Of a DNA stretch of 64,000 nt, positions 1-10,668 are shown in pieces. Under the pieces are notes generated by a model. The model was not told the origin of the DNA. It made no database searches and was given only the letters and a program-made list of their open reading frames with translations. Position 1 is the first letter of the stretch. Each line of letters opens with the position of its first letter. Origin of the DNA: Gordionus sp. m RMFG-2023 (lineage: Eukaryota > Nematomorpha > Gordioida > Chordodea > Parachordodidae); contig NC_088777.1 of assembly GCF_954871325.1 (NCBI RefSeq), positions 10,393,366 through 10,457,365 on the forward strand. The letters run 5' to 3'. Both the position numbers and the translations under genes were made by a program.

Positions 1-126
1 GCAGAAGGCCGGGCAAAAGCGGGCCGAAGGCCCGGAAAATAGGGGGTATGGGGGCAAAGGCCCATAAAAATGAGGCCGCTATAAAAAAAATGCCCACGAG
101 GCCGTAACGTCGCCAGTCCGCCCCTG
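1..126. mobile_element. Right end of a hAT-like DNA transposon, cut by the window edge
   Basis: The first 126 bases are far richer in G+C than what follows and end in CCAGTCCGCCCCTG. Reversed, this is CAGGGGCGGACTGG, a typical hAT terminal inverted repeat. The other end and any transposase lie outside the window, so the 8-bp target duplication cannot be tested; its expected copy would be AATATACG at 127-134. The assignment rests only on the terminal motif and the abrupt composition change. Confidence 0.5.
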
Positions 127-1269
127 AATATACGCCTTCTACAATGCTAAAATGTAGATTGATGAAAAACATATATAATACTTTATCCAATTCTCGCTCT
201 GGTAATTATATATTTCAAATCAATAGATAGGTTCAGCATCGCATCTAACAATATTCCCTTTCATTCCTGCTGATTATTTTGAATAACTCACTAAAAAAAT
301 GATATGTGGTTAGCTAATTTTTTAATTTAAATATGATTTTATATTTATACCAAAACAACGATTTTTATGATTTAAAAAATAGGATTTTATATCTATACCA
401 AAAAGACAATTTTTATTATTTAAATAAAAATTTCTATTTCACAACGAACAACCCTTCTAATAATGTTGATTATTTTGTAAAACTCTTTAAAAAATGAAAC
501 ATGATATACTATTTTTATTACTGAAATAAGATTTATATCTACTCTTAAGATACATAATTTTACTATCAGAGTTTATTTTTATAATTAAAGTTTAGAACAG
601 TTTTTTTCTAATTATTTTATTTTTTAACTTCATATATATAAATACAAAGAATAATTCAACATCGATTTTTATATTAAAAAGTACCGATAATATCATGATA
701 AATATTTTACAAAAATAAAATAATGACATTATAAACATAACACATCACCTCCCCCTCCCAATTCCATATATCATATTACGGTGTTCATAATTATTCTTCG
801 ACTTCGTAAGTAAAAGTCATCGTGTTGCCATCTTTATACTAATTATTAGTAAGTCATAGTATTGTTGATGTTCAATTTTGATAATTGATAATTTTTAGTA
901 TTAAATGTTAGTAAATTTGACATCGATCGTATATGTTTGAATTTTTCTTTGTTGTTGCTGCTGGTTTCGTCCGTTTAAGTTTGGGTTTTTTTTGTTGTGT
1001 ATCATTACTTTTGTTGCATAATGAAGAAATGTTTTTCACTATTTTTTAATTTATTATCATGTATATTCTCAAATACCGCATCACATTTTAATATACATTT
1101 ACAACCAACAACACTGCTAACATTTAACACGGAAAATGATCAATTATCAAACATATTTTTTTTAAATGAATTTTTTTAAATTTTAATATTTTTATTTTAA
1201 ATAATTTTCTTAAATTTTAATAACTTTATTTTAGTGAATAAATGTATAAAATATTTATTTGAAAATAAT
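127..1269. other. A+T-rich DNA without a supported gene
   Basis: No convincing coding exon is seen. Three loosely similar blocks, near 240-310, 440-500 and again near 2080-2150, share a pattern of an A+T tract followed by a pyrimidine-rich stretch and a CACTAAAAAA-like motif. They may be copies of a decayed repeat. The short frame at 997-1179 has no family features. Confidence 0.4.
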
Positions 1270-1380
1270 AATTTTTTTGTGGACCCGGTTAATAGAAGCA
1301 TAAATACCCAGTCCATAGAGCGTCTTTGGCGCGAAATAAAAACATATGTCAAATCTAGGAAGTTATGGAAGATTACATAG
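1270..1380 (+). pseudogene. Merlin (IS1016-like) transposase fragment
   Basis: The frame from 1270 to the stop at 1378-1380 reads FVDPVNRSINTQSIERLWRE followed by a basic stretch. In Merlin and IS1016/IS1595-type DDE transposases, the block F-V-(D/N)-P, a few residues, H-T-Q-x-I-E-x-x-W, then a basic segment, lies around the last catalytic residue. The fragment keeps T-Q-S-I-E-R-L-W; Asn stands where His is usual. The downstream helix, normally ending near F-M-x-R, is not readable beyond the stop. No terminal repeats were found, so this is a lone scrap of a dead plain DNA transposon. Confidence 0.6.
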
Positions 1381-2274
1381 CAATATATTTATTTAAAAAA
1401 GAGAGAAAATATATAGAATAAAAAATTTTAGAAGATATTATTGCATTGTTATAAATATATATTTTGTTATACATTTTTTATATTTTAAATTTGAAAAATA
1501 AATATTTTAAATGAAGAGTCAAGTATTTAATTATATGCTCAGATAATATGTAATTGGAAAAAAAACTTATAAGGAATGATATAAGTGACCATTGAAAAAG
1601 AATTATCTGTAAATAAATATATAATTCGTAAAAGTATACACTTTAAATAGGAAAAATAATTGGTAAAGGTAACTAAATTATAAATCTGCAAAAGTCTTTA
1701 TAATCCATAAAGATTTTTATCCCAATTTATCCTGCCCTTTATTTAAACTTTATCCTGTCCATCTCATTTTTATTTAGCTTTTTACAAAAAATGGCTAAAT
1801 AATTTTTATAACTAAAAATATCATTCAACAAAAATATATTTATATAAATATAAATATAAAAATAAAGATAAATAAAATTCAGCCAATAATATGACAGTTA
1901 AATAAATAAAATATAACAAATGGTAATTATGACTCCCAAACCATAATCTTACCAAAAAAATACTAATATCATAAAAATTATTTCACCACTCATATTATTT
2001 CATAAAAAGAAATAAAAATAAAATAATGACATATTAATATTATAATATAAGACATTATGAATTATACTTTTTTGAAGCTTTCCAACATCCCCGCTTATTA
2101 CTCACATCTATTTTATTTTGCACAAATCACTAAAAAAAACAATACATGGTATGATATATTTATTATTTAAATAATATTCTAATTCGTATTTATTCGCGAT
2201 ATACCTACTATTTTGATTGGGCATAAATATGTATTTTTAACATGTTAAATTAGAATTTCAATTTATTGTACTAT
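1381..2274. other. A+T-rich DNA without a supported gene
   Basis: This is homopolymer-rich A+T sequence with frequent stops in all frames. A possible continuation of the Merlin fragment can be imagined up to about 1500, but nothing firm is visible. No splice-flanked open frame stands out. Confidence 0.4.
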
Positions 2275-3370
2275 ATATAAGTGACAATTTGCCATAATCG
2301 TTATTTTTAAAGAGTTTTTTGAATTTTTTTGAATTAAATGGGGAAAAATAATATTGCTAACTTTTAAAAATTTAGTGAAGATGCACCATAGATAAGTGAC
2401 AATTATCATAATCGTTATTTTTAAAGTTTTTTTGAATTTTTTTGATTCAAATGTGCAAAAATAAGTATTGCTAACATGTTAAATTAAGAATATAGTGAAA
2501 ATATACCATAGATAAGTGACAATTGTCATAATCGTTATTTTTAAAGTTTTTTTAATTTTTTTAATGAAAATGGGCTATAATAAGTATTACCAACATGTTT
2601 AAATAAAACTTAAGTGAAGATGTACCCTAGATAAGTAACAATTGTCATAATCGTTATTTTTATAGTTTACTGATTTTTTTTGGCACAAATGGGTAGATTC
2701 AAATGTGCAAAAATAAGTATTGCTAACATGTTAAATTAAGAATATAGTGAAAATATACCATAGATAAGTGACAATTGTCATAATCGTTATTTTTAAAGTT
2801 TTTTTAATTTTTTTGATGAAAATGGGCTATAATAAGTATTGCCAACATGTTTAAATAAAACTTAAGTGAAGATGTACCCTAGATAAGTAACAATTGTCAT
2901 AATCGTTATTTTTATAGTTTACTGACTTTTTTTTGGCACAAATGGGTAAAAATATAGGTTGTAGATATGTTAAATTAAAAATTCATGAAGATTTAGCATA
3001 GAAAAGTACAATTGTCAATTCGATATTTTTAAAGTTTTTGAGACAAGTGGGTTAAAATATATATTTAAACATGTTAAATTAAAATTTCATGAAGATGTAC
3101 CAAGGAAAAGTGGCAATTGCCATAATCGTTATTTTTAAAGTCTTTTGACGCAAATGAGCTAAAATATGTATTGCTATGTTAAAATAAAACTTCAATGATG
3201 ATGTCCATAAGTGAAAATTGTCATAATCGTTATTTCTAAAGTTTTTTGAATTTTTTTGACCAAATAGGTTAAAATATAATAGATTGTAAAAATCTCAAAT
3301 TAAAATTTCATGAAGATGTAACATAGAAAAGTGACAACTCTCATGATCGTTATTTTTAAAGTTTTATAGA
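2275..3370. repeat. Outer, diverged array of the ~119-bp satellite
   Basis: About ten head-to-tail units of 114-121 bp share the core GTGACAATTGTCATAATCG, followed by a T-rich run and ACATGTTAAATTAAAA. The core contains the 10-bp palindrome GACAATTGTC. This is the same monomer that fills both arms of the foldback transposon at 4055-10590. Here the units differ more from one another, so the array looks older. One stretch (about 2700-2935) nearly repeats the stretch just before it, a sign of local duplication. It may be the rest of an older arm or the source of the satellite. Confidence 0.85.
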
Positions 3371-4046
3371 TATAGAATTAATTTTAATTAAAGGAATAAG
3401 ATTTTGAATCCATATCTTAAAAGTTTACAATTTAGCGTGAGTTACAATCCTCTTTAGCAAACACTTTGCATATTTTTATCAAATTTTAAGCAGGAAAAAG
3501 GAACAACGATTATGAGCAAGAAAATTGCCATTTGTTTTTTTGTTTGCTAAATGGTACCAATAAATTTCTCAAAAATAAAATAAGAAAGTTAAAAATCGAA
3601 GATTGTGATAATTGGCACTTTTCTGAATTATTTCAATAAAATTCAAACAAAATATCTTTTTTTGAATTTCTTAAAAAAATATTGGGAAAAATCTTTTAAA
3701 ATTTTGGGCGTGAAAATCAGTAATAAATTGTAAGAAAAATAATATTACAATACAGATTACAATACAGCATATCAATTTTTTTTTTATTAAAAATCATCAA
3801 ATAATCCATTTTCATAAACCATAAATCACTTAATGGCCATTTATTATTAAGTGGCATTACTCAATTTTTAAATCCTTAAACCCACCATTCCATCTTTGGG
3901 GCTCAGTTAATTCCTATAAATAAAATAAGGTAATGGGGTGTGACTCATTGCCGATGGATCAATATATCGCCGTATTGTATCTAAAATCATAGTCAAGCTT
4001 TTAAAATTAGAATATCATGCCTTTATAATCAAGCGAGGTTGGGCAA
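3371..4046. other. A+T-rich DNA; possible decayed inner arm of the foldback family
   Basis: The start (about 3375-3480) resembles the region just inside the satellite in the foldback arms (about 6685-6790): both have a TTTAATTAAAGGA-TAAGATTTT-like block and then a TTTAGCAA stretch. That suggests 2275-3480 is a degenerate older arm. Near the insertion site (about 3940-4046) some frames stay open, but no product is recognised. Confidence 0.35.
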
Positions 4047-4106
4047 CAAAGGAGTAGTGTTGTTAATCGGCTTAGCCGAGTCGGCTCGAACAGAGCTCAC
4101 CCAAAT

Positions 4107-4620
4107 TTTGGGTCGTTTTTTTCGACTCTAACTCAAAGTTTTGGTCGTTTTTTACGACTTCGACCCGAGTTCAAGCCGAAAAAAACGACTTCGACCCAAA
4201 ATATGGGTCGTTTTTTTCGACTCCGACCCAAGTCCAAGCCGAAAAAAACGACCTCGACCCAAAATATGGGTCGTTTTTTACGACTCCGACTAAAAATTTG
4301 GGTCGTTTTTTTCGACTTCGACCCAAAATATGGGTCGTTTTTTACGACTCCGACTAAAAATTTGGGTCGTTTTTTTCGACTTCGACCCAAAATATGGGTC
4401 GTTTTTTACGACTCCGACTAAAAATTTGGGTCGTTTTTTTCGACTTCGACCCAAAATATGGGTCGTTTTTTACGACTCAAACTTGAAGTTTGGGTCATAT
4501 TTTTCGACTCAAACTTGAAGTTTGGGTCGTATTTTTCGACTCCAACTCAAAGTTTGGGTCGTTTTTCTGACTCAGACTCAAACATCGGGTCGTTTTATTC
4601 AATCCGACCCAAAATATGGA
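4107..4620. repeat. GGGTCG minisatellite, left arm (32-bp unit, 64-bp dimer)
   Basis: Units of 32 bp alternate between two variants to make a 64-bp higher-order repeat; TATGGGTCG recurs at 4265, 4329, 4393 and 4457. Each unit has GGGTCG, a run of six or seven T, then CGAC, so each can fold into a small hairpin. All open frames here are products of the repeat and should not be read as genes. Confidence 0.9.
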
Positions 4621-4829
4621 TCTTTTTTTTTAAAGTCGACTTAAAGTTAGGGTTGCTTTTTTTCACCCTTAACCCAATATCTAGATCATTTTTTTTGACC
4701 AAAAGTCAAATAACATTTAGTATATATTAATATTATAGGCGGGAAAGTTACTTAAAGCTTCTTTAAATTATAATACTCTGGATTAACTATTCATCATAGT
4801 TATTTTTTTAAATTTTTAAGTGAAAATGC

Positions 4830-6232
4830 ACCATAGAAAAGAGCCATTTGTTATGATGGTTATTTTAGAACTTTTTTAAATGAAATAGATAAAAATATAT
4901 ATTGTAGACATGTTAAATCAAAATTTCAGTGAAGATGTACCATAGATAAGTGACAATTGTCATAATCGCCATTTTTGAGCCTTTTTGAGTTTTTTTAAAG
5001 GAAATAGCTAAAAATATATATTCTAAACATGTTAAATTAAAAATTCAGTGAGGATGTATCATAGATAGGTGACAATTGTCATAATCGCTATTTTTGAACT
5101 TTTTCAATTTTTTTAAAGGAAATAGCTAAAATTATATATTCAAAACATGTTAAATTAAAAATTCAATGAGGATGTATCATAGATAGGTGACAATTGTCAT
5201 AATCGTTATTTTTGAACTTTTTTCAATTTTTTTAAAGGAAATAGCTAAAAATATATATTCTAAACATGTTAAATTAAAAATTCAGTGAGGATGTATCATA
5301 GATAGGTGACAATTGTCATAATCGCTATTTTTGAACTTTTTCAAATTTTTTTAAAGGAAATAGCTAAAAATATATATTCTAAACATGTTAAATTAAAAAT
5401 TCAGTGAGGATGTATCATAGGTAGGTGACAATTGTCATAATCGTTATTTTTGAACTTTTTTCAATTTTTTTAAAGGAAATATCTAAAAATATATATTCTA
5501 AACATGTTAAATTAAAAATTCAGTGAGGAAGTATCATATATAGGTGACAATTGTCATAATCGCTATTTTTGAACTTTTTCAAATTTTTTTAAAGGAAATA
5601 TCTAAAAATATATATTCTAAACATGTTAAATTAAAAATTCAGTGATGATGTACCATAGATAAGTGACAATTGTCATAATCGCCATTTTTGAGCCTTTTTG
5701 AGTTTTTTTAAAGGAAATAGCTAAAAATATATATTCTAAACATGTTAAATTAAAAATTCAGTGAAAATGTATCATAGATAGGTGACAATTGTATCGTTAT
5801 TTTTGAACTTTTTCAATTTTTAGCTAAAATTATATATTCAAAACATGTTAAATTAAAAATTCAGTGAGGATGTATCATATATAGGTGACAATTGTCATAA
5901 TCGCTATTTTTGAACTTTTTCAAATTTTTTTAAAGGAAATAGCTAAAAATATATATTCTAAACATGTTAAATTAAAAATTTAAGAGGATGTATCATAGAT
6001 AGGTGACAATTTTCATAATCGCTATTTTTATCATTTTTTAAAGAAAATAGCTAAAAATATATATTCTAAACATGTTAAATTAAAAATTCAGTGAGGATGT
6101 ATCATAGATAGGTGACAATTGTCATAATCGTTATTTTTAAACTTTTTCCAATTTTTTTAAAGCAAATAGCTAAAGATATATATCCTAAACATGTTAAATT
6201 AAAATATCAGTGAGGATGTATCATAGATAAGG
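4830..6232. repeat. 119-bp satellite array, left arm
   Basis: About eleven tandem units carry GGTGACAATTGTCATAATCG at a spacing of 118-119 bp (4951, 5070, 5188, 5307 and on). Units are much more alike here than in the outer array at 2275-3370, which suggests recent homogenisation. Confidence 0.9.
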
Positions 6233-6476
6233 GACAAAAAATGTTATTATATATACGAGTAGTAAGGTACATAATAATTTTTAAGTGATAAAATGAGATG
6301 CTAATATATTTCTTGTAATTTTAATTTATAAAAAAATTCTTAAATATGTTATTGTCATAGACTGGGTCAGAAAATCAACTATCACATAAACTCATCTATG
6401 TTTTATTCATATTATATTAAGTTTGAGGATATTAAAATATTTCCTCTTTGAAGTTTCTAGTTAGGATAAAATTTAC

Positions 6477-6674
6477 TTGGCACATCTTACAATGATATTT
6501 ATACCTTGTTTTTTTTTCGAGAATAAATTTTATGCGATATTTCATGAAGGAAATTACATATCATTGTACAGAGAAATAACTTTGTATATATTATCTGCAC
6601 CAATATCTTTTATATCAATCTCTATCGATGACATTTTAAATTATATTGGAAAACTAGATTGTGTAGATTTATAA
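6477..6674 (+). other. 65-codon frame kept in both arms (left copy)
   Basis: This open frame begins MAHLTMIFIPCFFFENKF and has an inverted twin at 8171-8368 with five or so amino-acid differences. It lies in the unique inner part of the arm and reads towards the loop. It is hydrophobic, with no domain I recognise. Both copies being open may simply reflect 97% arm identity. It could be a captured exon or chance. Confidence 0.25.
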
Positions 6675-7380
6675 TTATTAATTTAAAGGATTAAGATTTT
6701 AGAATTAATTATAAATATATCTTAATAATTTTTATATGCATTTAATATTTAAAATCTCTCGTTATAAGCCTATTTAGCAAGAAAAATATTGACTAATCCT
6801 GAAATTACAATAATAGATATCTATACCTTTATATAATCTATGAGAAAAATTGCTCTCATAATATTCTTTTTAATAAAATAGTGAATAATTAACGCCTGAA
6901 AAAAAGTATAGCGCTTTATAACATGGTTCAAAGTTAATCCCAGTATCAATTTTAATGTGTAAAACATTTAAGAAATGATTTAAATTGGACAACTTTTATT
7001 AATAAAATTTATGTTAATAATATTAAATTATAATTTTAAAAACAAAAAATGAATAAAATAAAAAAATTTAGATTTATACCCCTAAAAATAATAAAAAAAA
7101 ATTTGGAAAGTTAAAAAAAATGATTATTAATCATATCCCTATCCCTAACAATGAAGAAAAGAAAAAATCTCAACAAATTTGCCGTCTAGCTGGCACCACT
7201 AAAAGTAAAATAAAATATCTTTTATAATTTTAGAATTTAAATAGTCACTTCACTTCCATATGGAATTTTTAAACTAATAAAACAATAAATTTTTTAAATA
7301 AGTATTTGCGATTCCGGATGCATTTTTTCAATTAAAATATGAATTTTTTTAAATATAATTTAATAATTTAGGCGAGCCAT

Positions 7381-7635
7381 ATTTTTCATAAATGTAGTGT
7401 TAAGTCGAGTTTTTTTAAGTCGTACTGTAATTCTGAGCGTTTTCCGTACCTTTGCATGTTGGCTAAAGATTTTTTGTCGCAGCAAAGTACATCCGTTGAG
7501 AGCGAGCGTGTCTTCTCAAGAGGGGTGGACACCGTAACAAAGAAAAGAAATCGCATGGCCTCCGAAACACTTAAACAGTGTTTATGTTTAAATTCATGGG
7601 ATATCAATATCATGAATAATAAATTTTATACATAA
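7381..7635 (+). pseudogene. hAT transposase C-terminal dimerisation domain fragment
   Basis: The frame ending at the stop 7633-7635 contains RFPYLCMLAKDFLSQQ, then STSVESERVFSRG, then TKKRNRMASETLKQ and a final LNSW. This matches the hATC dimerisation signature: F-P-x-L, L-A-x-D-x-L, S-S/A-x-S-E-R-x-F-S, a K-x-R-N-R-L-like block, and L-x-x-W. It lies in the single-copy loop between the arms, on the strand reading towards the right arm. The BED finger and the RNase H-like catalytic core are absent. It marks the internal transposase of the foldback element or of its ancestor, now reduced to the last 80 residues or so. The minus-strand frame over the same bases is a shadow. Confidence 0.8.
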
Positions 7636-8170
7636 TTTTTATATCTATATATATTGTTAAATTAAATTTTTTGTACATTAATAAATATATATAATTTAAA
7701 TAAAAATATTTAAACTATAAATGTATCAAATATTTAAGATGTTTTGAGCTTAGTATTCTTGTTTCAGGCTGTTGTTTTTTATGAATACTGGAGAATATTA
7801 GTGTTTTAATATTATTTGACTAAATTGATAACTAAAATAGTTTTTGATATTAAGATTTAGAATTTTGAACACTTGAGAAAAATTACAAATTAAAATTGAT
7901 ACTGGGATTAACTTTGAACCATGTTATAAAGCGCTATACTTTTTTTCAGGCGTTAATTATTCACTATTTTATTAAGAAGAATATTATGAGAGCAATTTTT
8001 CTCATAGATTATATAAAGGTATAGATATCTATTATCGTAATTTCAGGATTAGTCAATATTTTTCTTGCTAAATAGGCTTAAAACGAGAGATTTTAAATAA
8101 TAAATGCATATAAAAATTATTAAGATATTTTTATAATTAATTCTAAAATCTTAATCCTTTAAATTAATAT

Positions 8171-8368
8171 TTAGAAATCTACACAATCTAGTTTTCCAAT
8201 ATAATTTAAAATGTCATCGATAGAGATTGATATAAAAGATATTGGTGCAGATAATATATACAAAGTTATTTCTCTGTACAATGGTATGTAATTTCCTTCA
8301 TTAGATATCGCATAAAATTTATTCTCGAAAAAAAAACAAGGTATAAATATCATTGTATGATGTGCCAA
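8171..8368 (-). other. 65-codon frame kept in both arms (right copy)
   Basis: This is the inverted twin of the frame at 6477-6674. The two protein versions differ at about five sites (for example L/H near the start and S/P in the middle). Most visible nucleotide differences change an amino acid, so there is no sign of purifying selection. Confidence 0.25.
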
Positions 8369-8519
8369 GTAACTTTTATCCTAACTAGTAACTTCAAAGA
8401 TTTAAGAATTTTATTATAAATTAAAATTACAAGAAATATATTAGCATCTCATTTTATCACTTAAAAATTATTATGTACCTTACTACTCGTATATATAATA
8501 ACCATTTTTTGTCCCTTAT

Positions 8520-9790
8520 CTATGATACATCCTCACTGATGTTTTAATTTAACATGTTTAGGATATATATTTTTAGCTATTTCCTTTAAAATAATTGAAA
8601 AAAATTCAAAAATAACGATTATGACAATTGTCACCTATATATGATACATCCTCACTGAATTTTTAATTTAACATGTTTAGAATATATATTTTTAGCTATT
8701 TCCTTTAAAAAAATTTGAAAAAGTTCAAAAATAGCGATTATGACAATTGTCACCTATATATGATACTTCCTCACTGAATTTTTAATTTAACATGTTTAGA
8801 ATATATATTTTTAGCTATTTCCTTTAAAAAAATTGAAAAAAGTTCAAAAATAACGATTATGACAATTGTCACCTACCTATGATACATCCTCACTGAATTT
8901 TTAATTTAACATGTTTAGAATATATATTTTTAGCTATTTCCTTTAAAAAAATTTGAAAAAGTTCAAAAATAGCGATTATGACAATTGTCACCTATCTATG
9001 ATACATCCTCACTGAATTTTTAATTTAACATGTTTAGAATATATTTTTTTAGATATTTCCTTTAAAAAAATTTGAAAAAGTTCAAAAATAGCGATTATGA
9101 CAATTGTCACCTATATATGATACTTCCTCACTGAATTTTTAATTTAACATGTTTAGAATATATATTTTTAGATATTTCCTTTAAAAAAATTGAAAAAAGT
9201 TCAAAAATAACGATTATGACAATTGTCACCTATCTATGATACATCCTCACTGAATTTTTAATTTAACATGTTTAGAATATATATTTTTAGCTATTTCCTT
9301 TAAAAAAATTTGAAAAAGTTCAAAAATAGCGATTATGACAATTGTCACCTATCTATGATACATCCTCACTGAATTTTTAATTTAACATGTTTAGAATATA
9401 TATTTTTAGCTATTTCCTTTAAAAAAATTGAAAAAAGTTCAAAAATAACGATTATGACAATTGTCACCTATCTATGATACATCCTCATTGAATTTTTAAT
9501 TTAACATGTTTTGAATATATAATTTTAGCTATTTCCTTTAAAAAAATTGAAAAAGTTCAAAAATAGCGATTATGACAATTGTCACCTATCTATGATACAT
9601 CCTCACTGAATTTTTAATTTAACATGTTTAGAATATATATTTTTAGCTATTTCCTTTAAAAAAACTCAAAAAGGCTCAAAAATGGCGATTATGACAATTG
9701 TCACTTATCTATGGTACATCTTCACTGAAATTTTGATTTAACATGTCTACAATATATATTTTTATCTATTTCATTTAAAAAAGTTCAAAA
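8520..9790. repeat. 119-bp satellite array, right arm
   Basis: About ten units contain CGATTATGACAATTGTCACC at a spacing of about 119 bp, as the inverted counterpart of the left-arm array. Confidence 0.9.
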
Positions 9791-10039
9791 ATAACCATCA
9801 TAACAAATGGCTCTTTTCTATGGTGCATTTTCACTTAAAAATTTAAAAAAATAACTATGATGAATAGTTAATCCAGAGTATTATAATTTAAAGAAGCTTT
9901 AAGTAACTTTCCCGCCTATAATATTAATATATACTAAATGTTATTTGACTTTTGGTCAAAAAAAATGATCTAGATATTGGGTTAAGGGTGAAAAAAAGCA
10001 ACCCTAACTTTAAGTCGACTTTAAAAAAAAAGATCCATA

Positions 10040-10560
10040 TTTTGGGTCGGATTGAATAAAACGACCCGATGTTTGAGTCTGAGTCAGAAAAACGACCCAA
10101 ACTTTGAGTTGGAGTCGAAAAATACGACCCAAACTTCAAGTTTGAGTCGAAAAATACGACCCAAACTTCAAGTTTGAGTCGAAAAATACGACCCAAACTT
10201 CAAGTTTGAGTCGAAAAATACGACCCAAACTTCAAGTTTGAGTCGAAAAATATGACCCAAACTTCAAGTTTGAGTCGTAAAAAACGACCCATATTTTGGG
10301 TCGAAGTCGAAAAAAACGACCCAAATTTTTAGTCGGAGTCGTAAAAAACGACCCATATTTTGGGTCGAAGTCGAAAAAAACGACCCAAATTTTTAGTCGG
10401 AGTCGTAAAAAACGACCCATATTTTGGGTCGAGGTCGTTTTTTTCGGCTTGGACTTGGGTCGGAGTCGAAAAAAACGACCCATATTTTGGGTCGAAGTCG
10501 AAAAAAACGACCCAAACATTGAGTCGGAGTCGAATAAAACGACCCGAGCTTTGGGTCGGG
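10040..10560. repeat. GGGTCG minisatellite, right arm
   Basis: These are the same 32/64-bp units as at 4107-4620, in reverse complement. An extra run of TTTGAGTCGAAAAATACGAC units near 10140-10260 is longer than on the left. Several long overlapping open frames in both strands come from the repeat alone. Confidence 0.9.
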
Positions 10561-10590
10561 GTCGCGACTCGCGGCGTTTTAACAACACTA

Positions 10591-10668
10591 CAAAGGAGGA
10601 ACAAAAACTACAGCGATCACGGCCAGAATGTCATTAGCCAATGCAGATCCAAATTTAATTTTCTTTAA
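10591..10668 (-). pseudogene. Possible host exon broken by the foldback insertion (PMP3-like helix)
   Basis: Reading the minus strand into the target site gives GSALANDILAVIAVVFVPPL. An acidic start, D-I-L, a hydrophobic run and P-P resemble the first helix of the small UPF0057/PMP3 membrane proteins, which run D-I-L-x(4-5)-A-x(3-4)-P-P. The transposon sits within the P-P-L codons. Beyond the left duplication the frame stops after a few codons, so the family match is unproven. The opposite strand is also open here, which weakens the case. Confidence 0.2.

Larger units (their letters stand above)
4055..6955 (+). repeat. Left inverted arm of the foldback element
   Basis: This arm is the inverted partner of 7880-10590. 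In order it has the GC-rich tip (4055-4106), the GGGTCG minisatellite (about 4107-4620), a transition, about eleven 119-bp satellite units (4830-6230), and an inner unique segment ending near AAAGTTAATCCCAGTATCAA. The inner segment pairs with TTGATACTGGGATTAACTTT at the start of the right arm. Confidence 0.85.
7880..10590 (-). repeat. Right inverted arm of the foldback element
   Basis: This is the reverse-complement partner of 4055-6955. From the inside out it has the inner unique segment (7880-8500), about ten satellite units, the transition, the GGGTCG minisatellite, and a GC-rich tip ending at AACAACACTA. It is about 190 bp shorter than the left arm because of differing repeat numbers. Confidence 0.85.
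4047..10598. mobile_element. Foldback-type hAT transposon with satellite-filled inverted arms, plus its target duplications
   Basis: The element spans 4055-10590. It starts TAGTGTTGTTAA and ends TTAACAACACTA, and is flanked by the identical 8-mer CAAAGGAG at 4047-4054 and 10591-10598. An 8-bp duplication and a TAG-type end are the hAT signature. Inside are two long inverted arms (about 4055-6955 and 7880-10590) and a single-copy loop. From the tips inward each arm holds a 32/64-bp GGGTCG minisatellite, then about ten units of a 119-bp satellite, then about 650 bp of unique sequence. The loop carries a hAT C-terminal dimerisation-domain scrap on the plus strand. The arms are about 97% alike where I compared them. 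The plan resembles Foldback, Galileo and TU elements, whose long inverted ends contain tandem repeats. No full transposase remains, so mobility would need one supplied in trans. Confidence 0.88.

Noticed and set aside
4133-4730. Long overlapping open frames on both strands (Arg/Lys/Phe-rich)
   Set aside because: They are made entirely by the GGGTCG minisatellite, whose unit lacks stops in several frames; the inverted arm at 9924-10668 shows the same set.
4830-6232. CRISPR-like regular spacing
   Set aside because: Units are 119 bp, the whole unit repeats with no variable spacers, and the DNA is eukaryotic; it is an ordinary satellite.
7386-7613. 75-codon minus-strand frame in the foldback loop
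   Set aside because: It is the antisense shadow of the hAT dimerisation domain on the plus strand.
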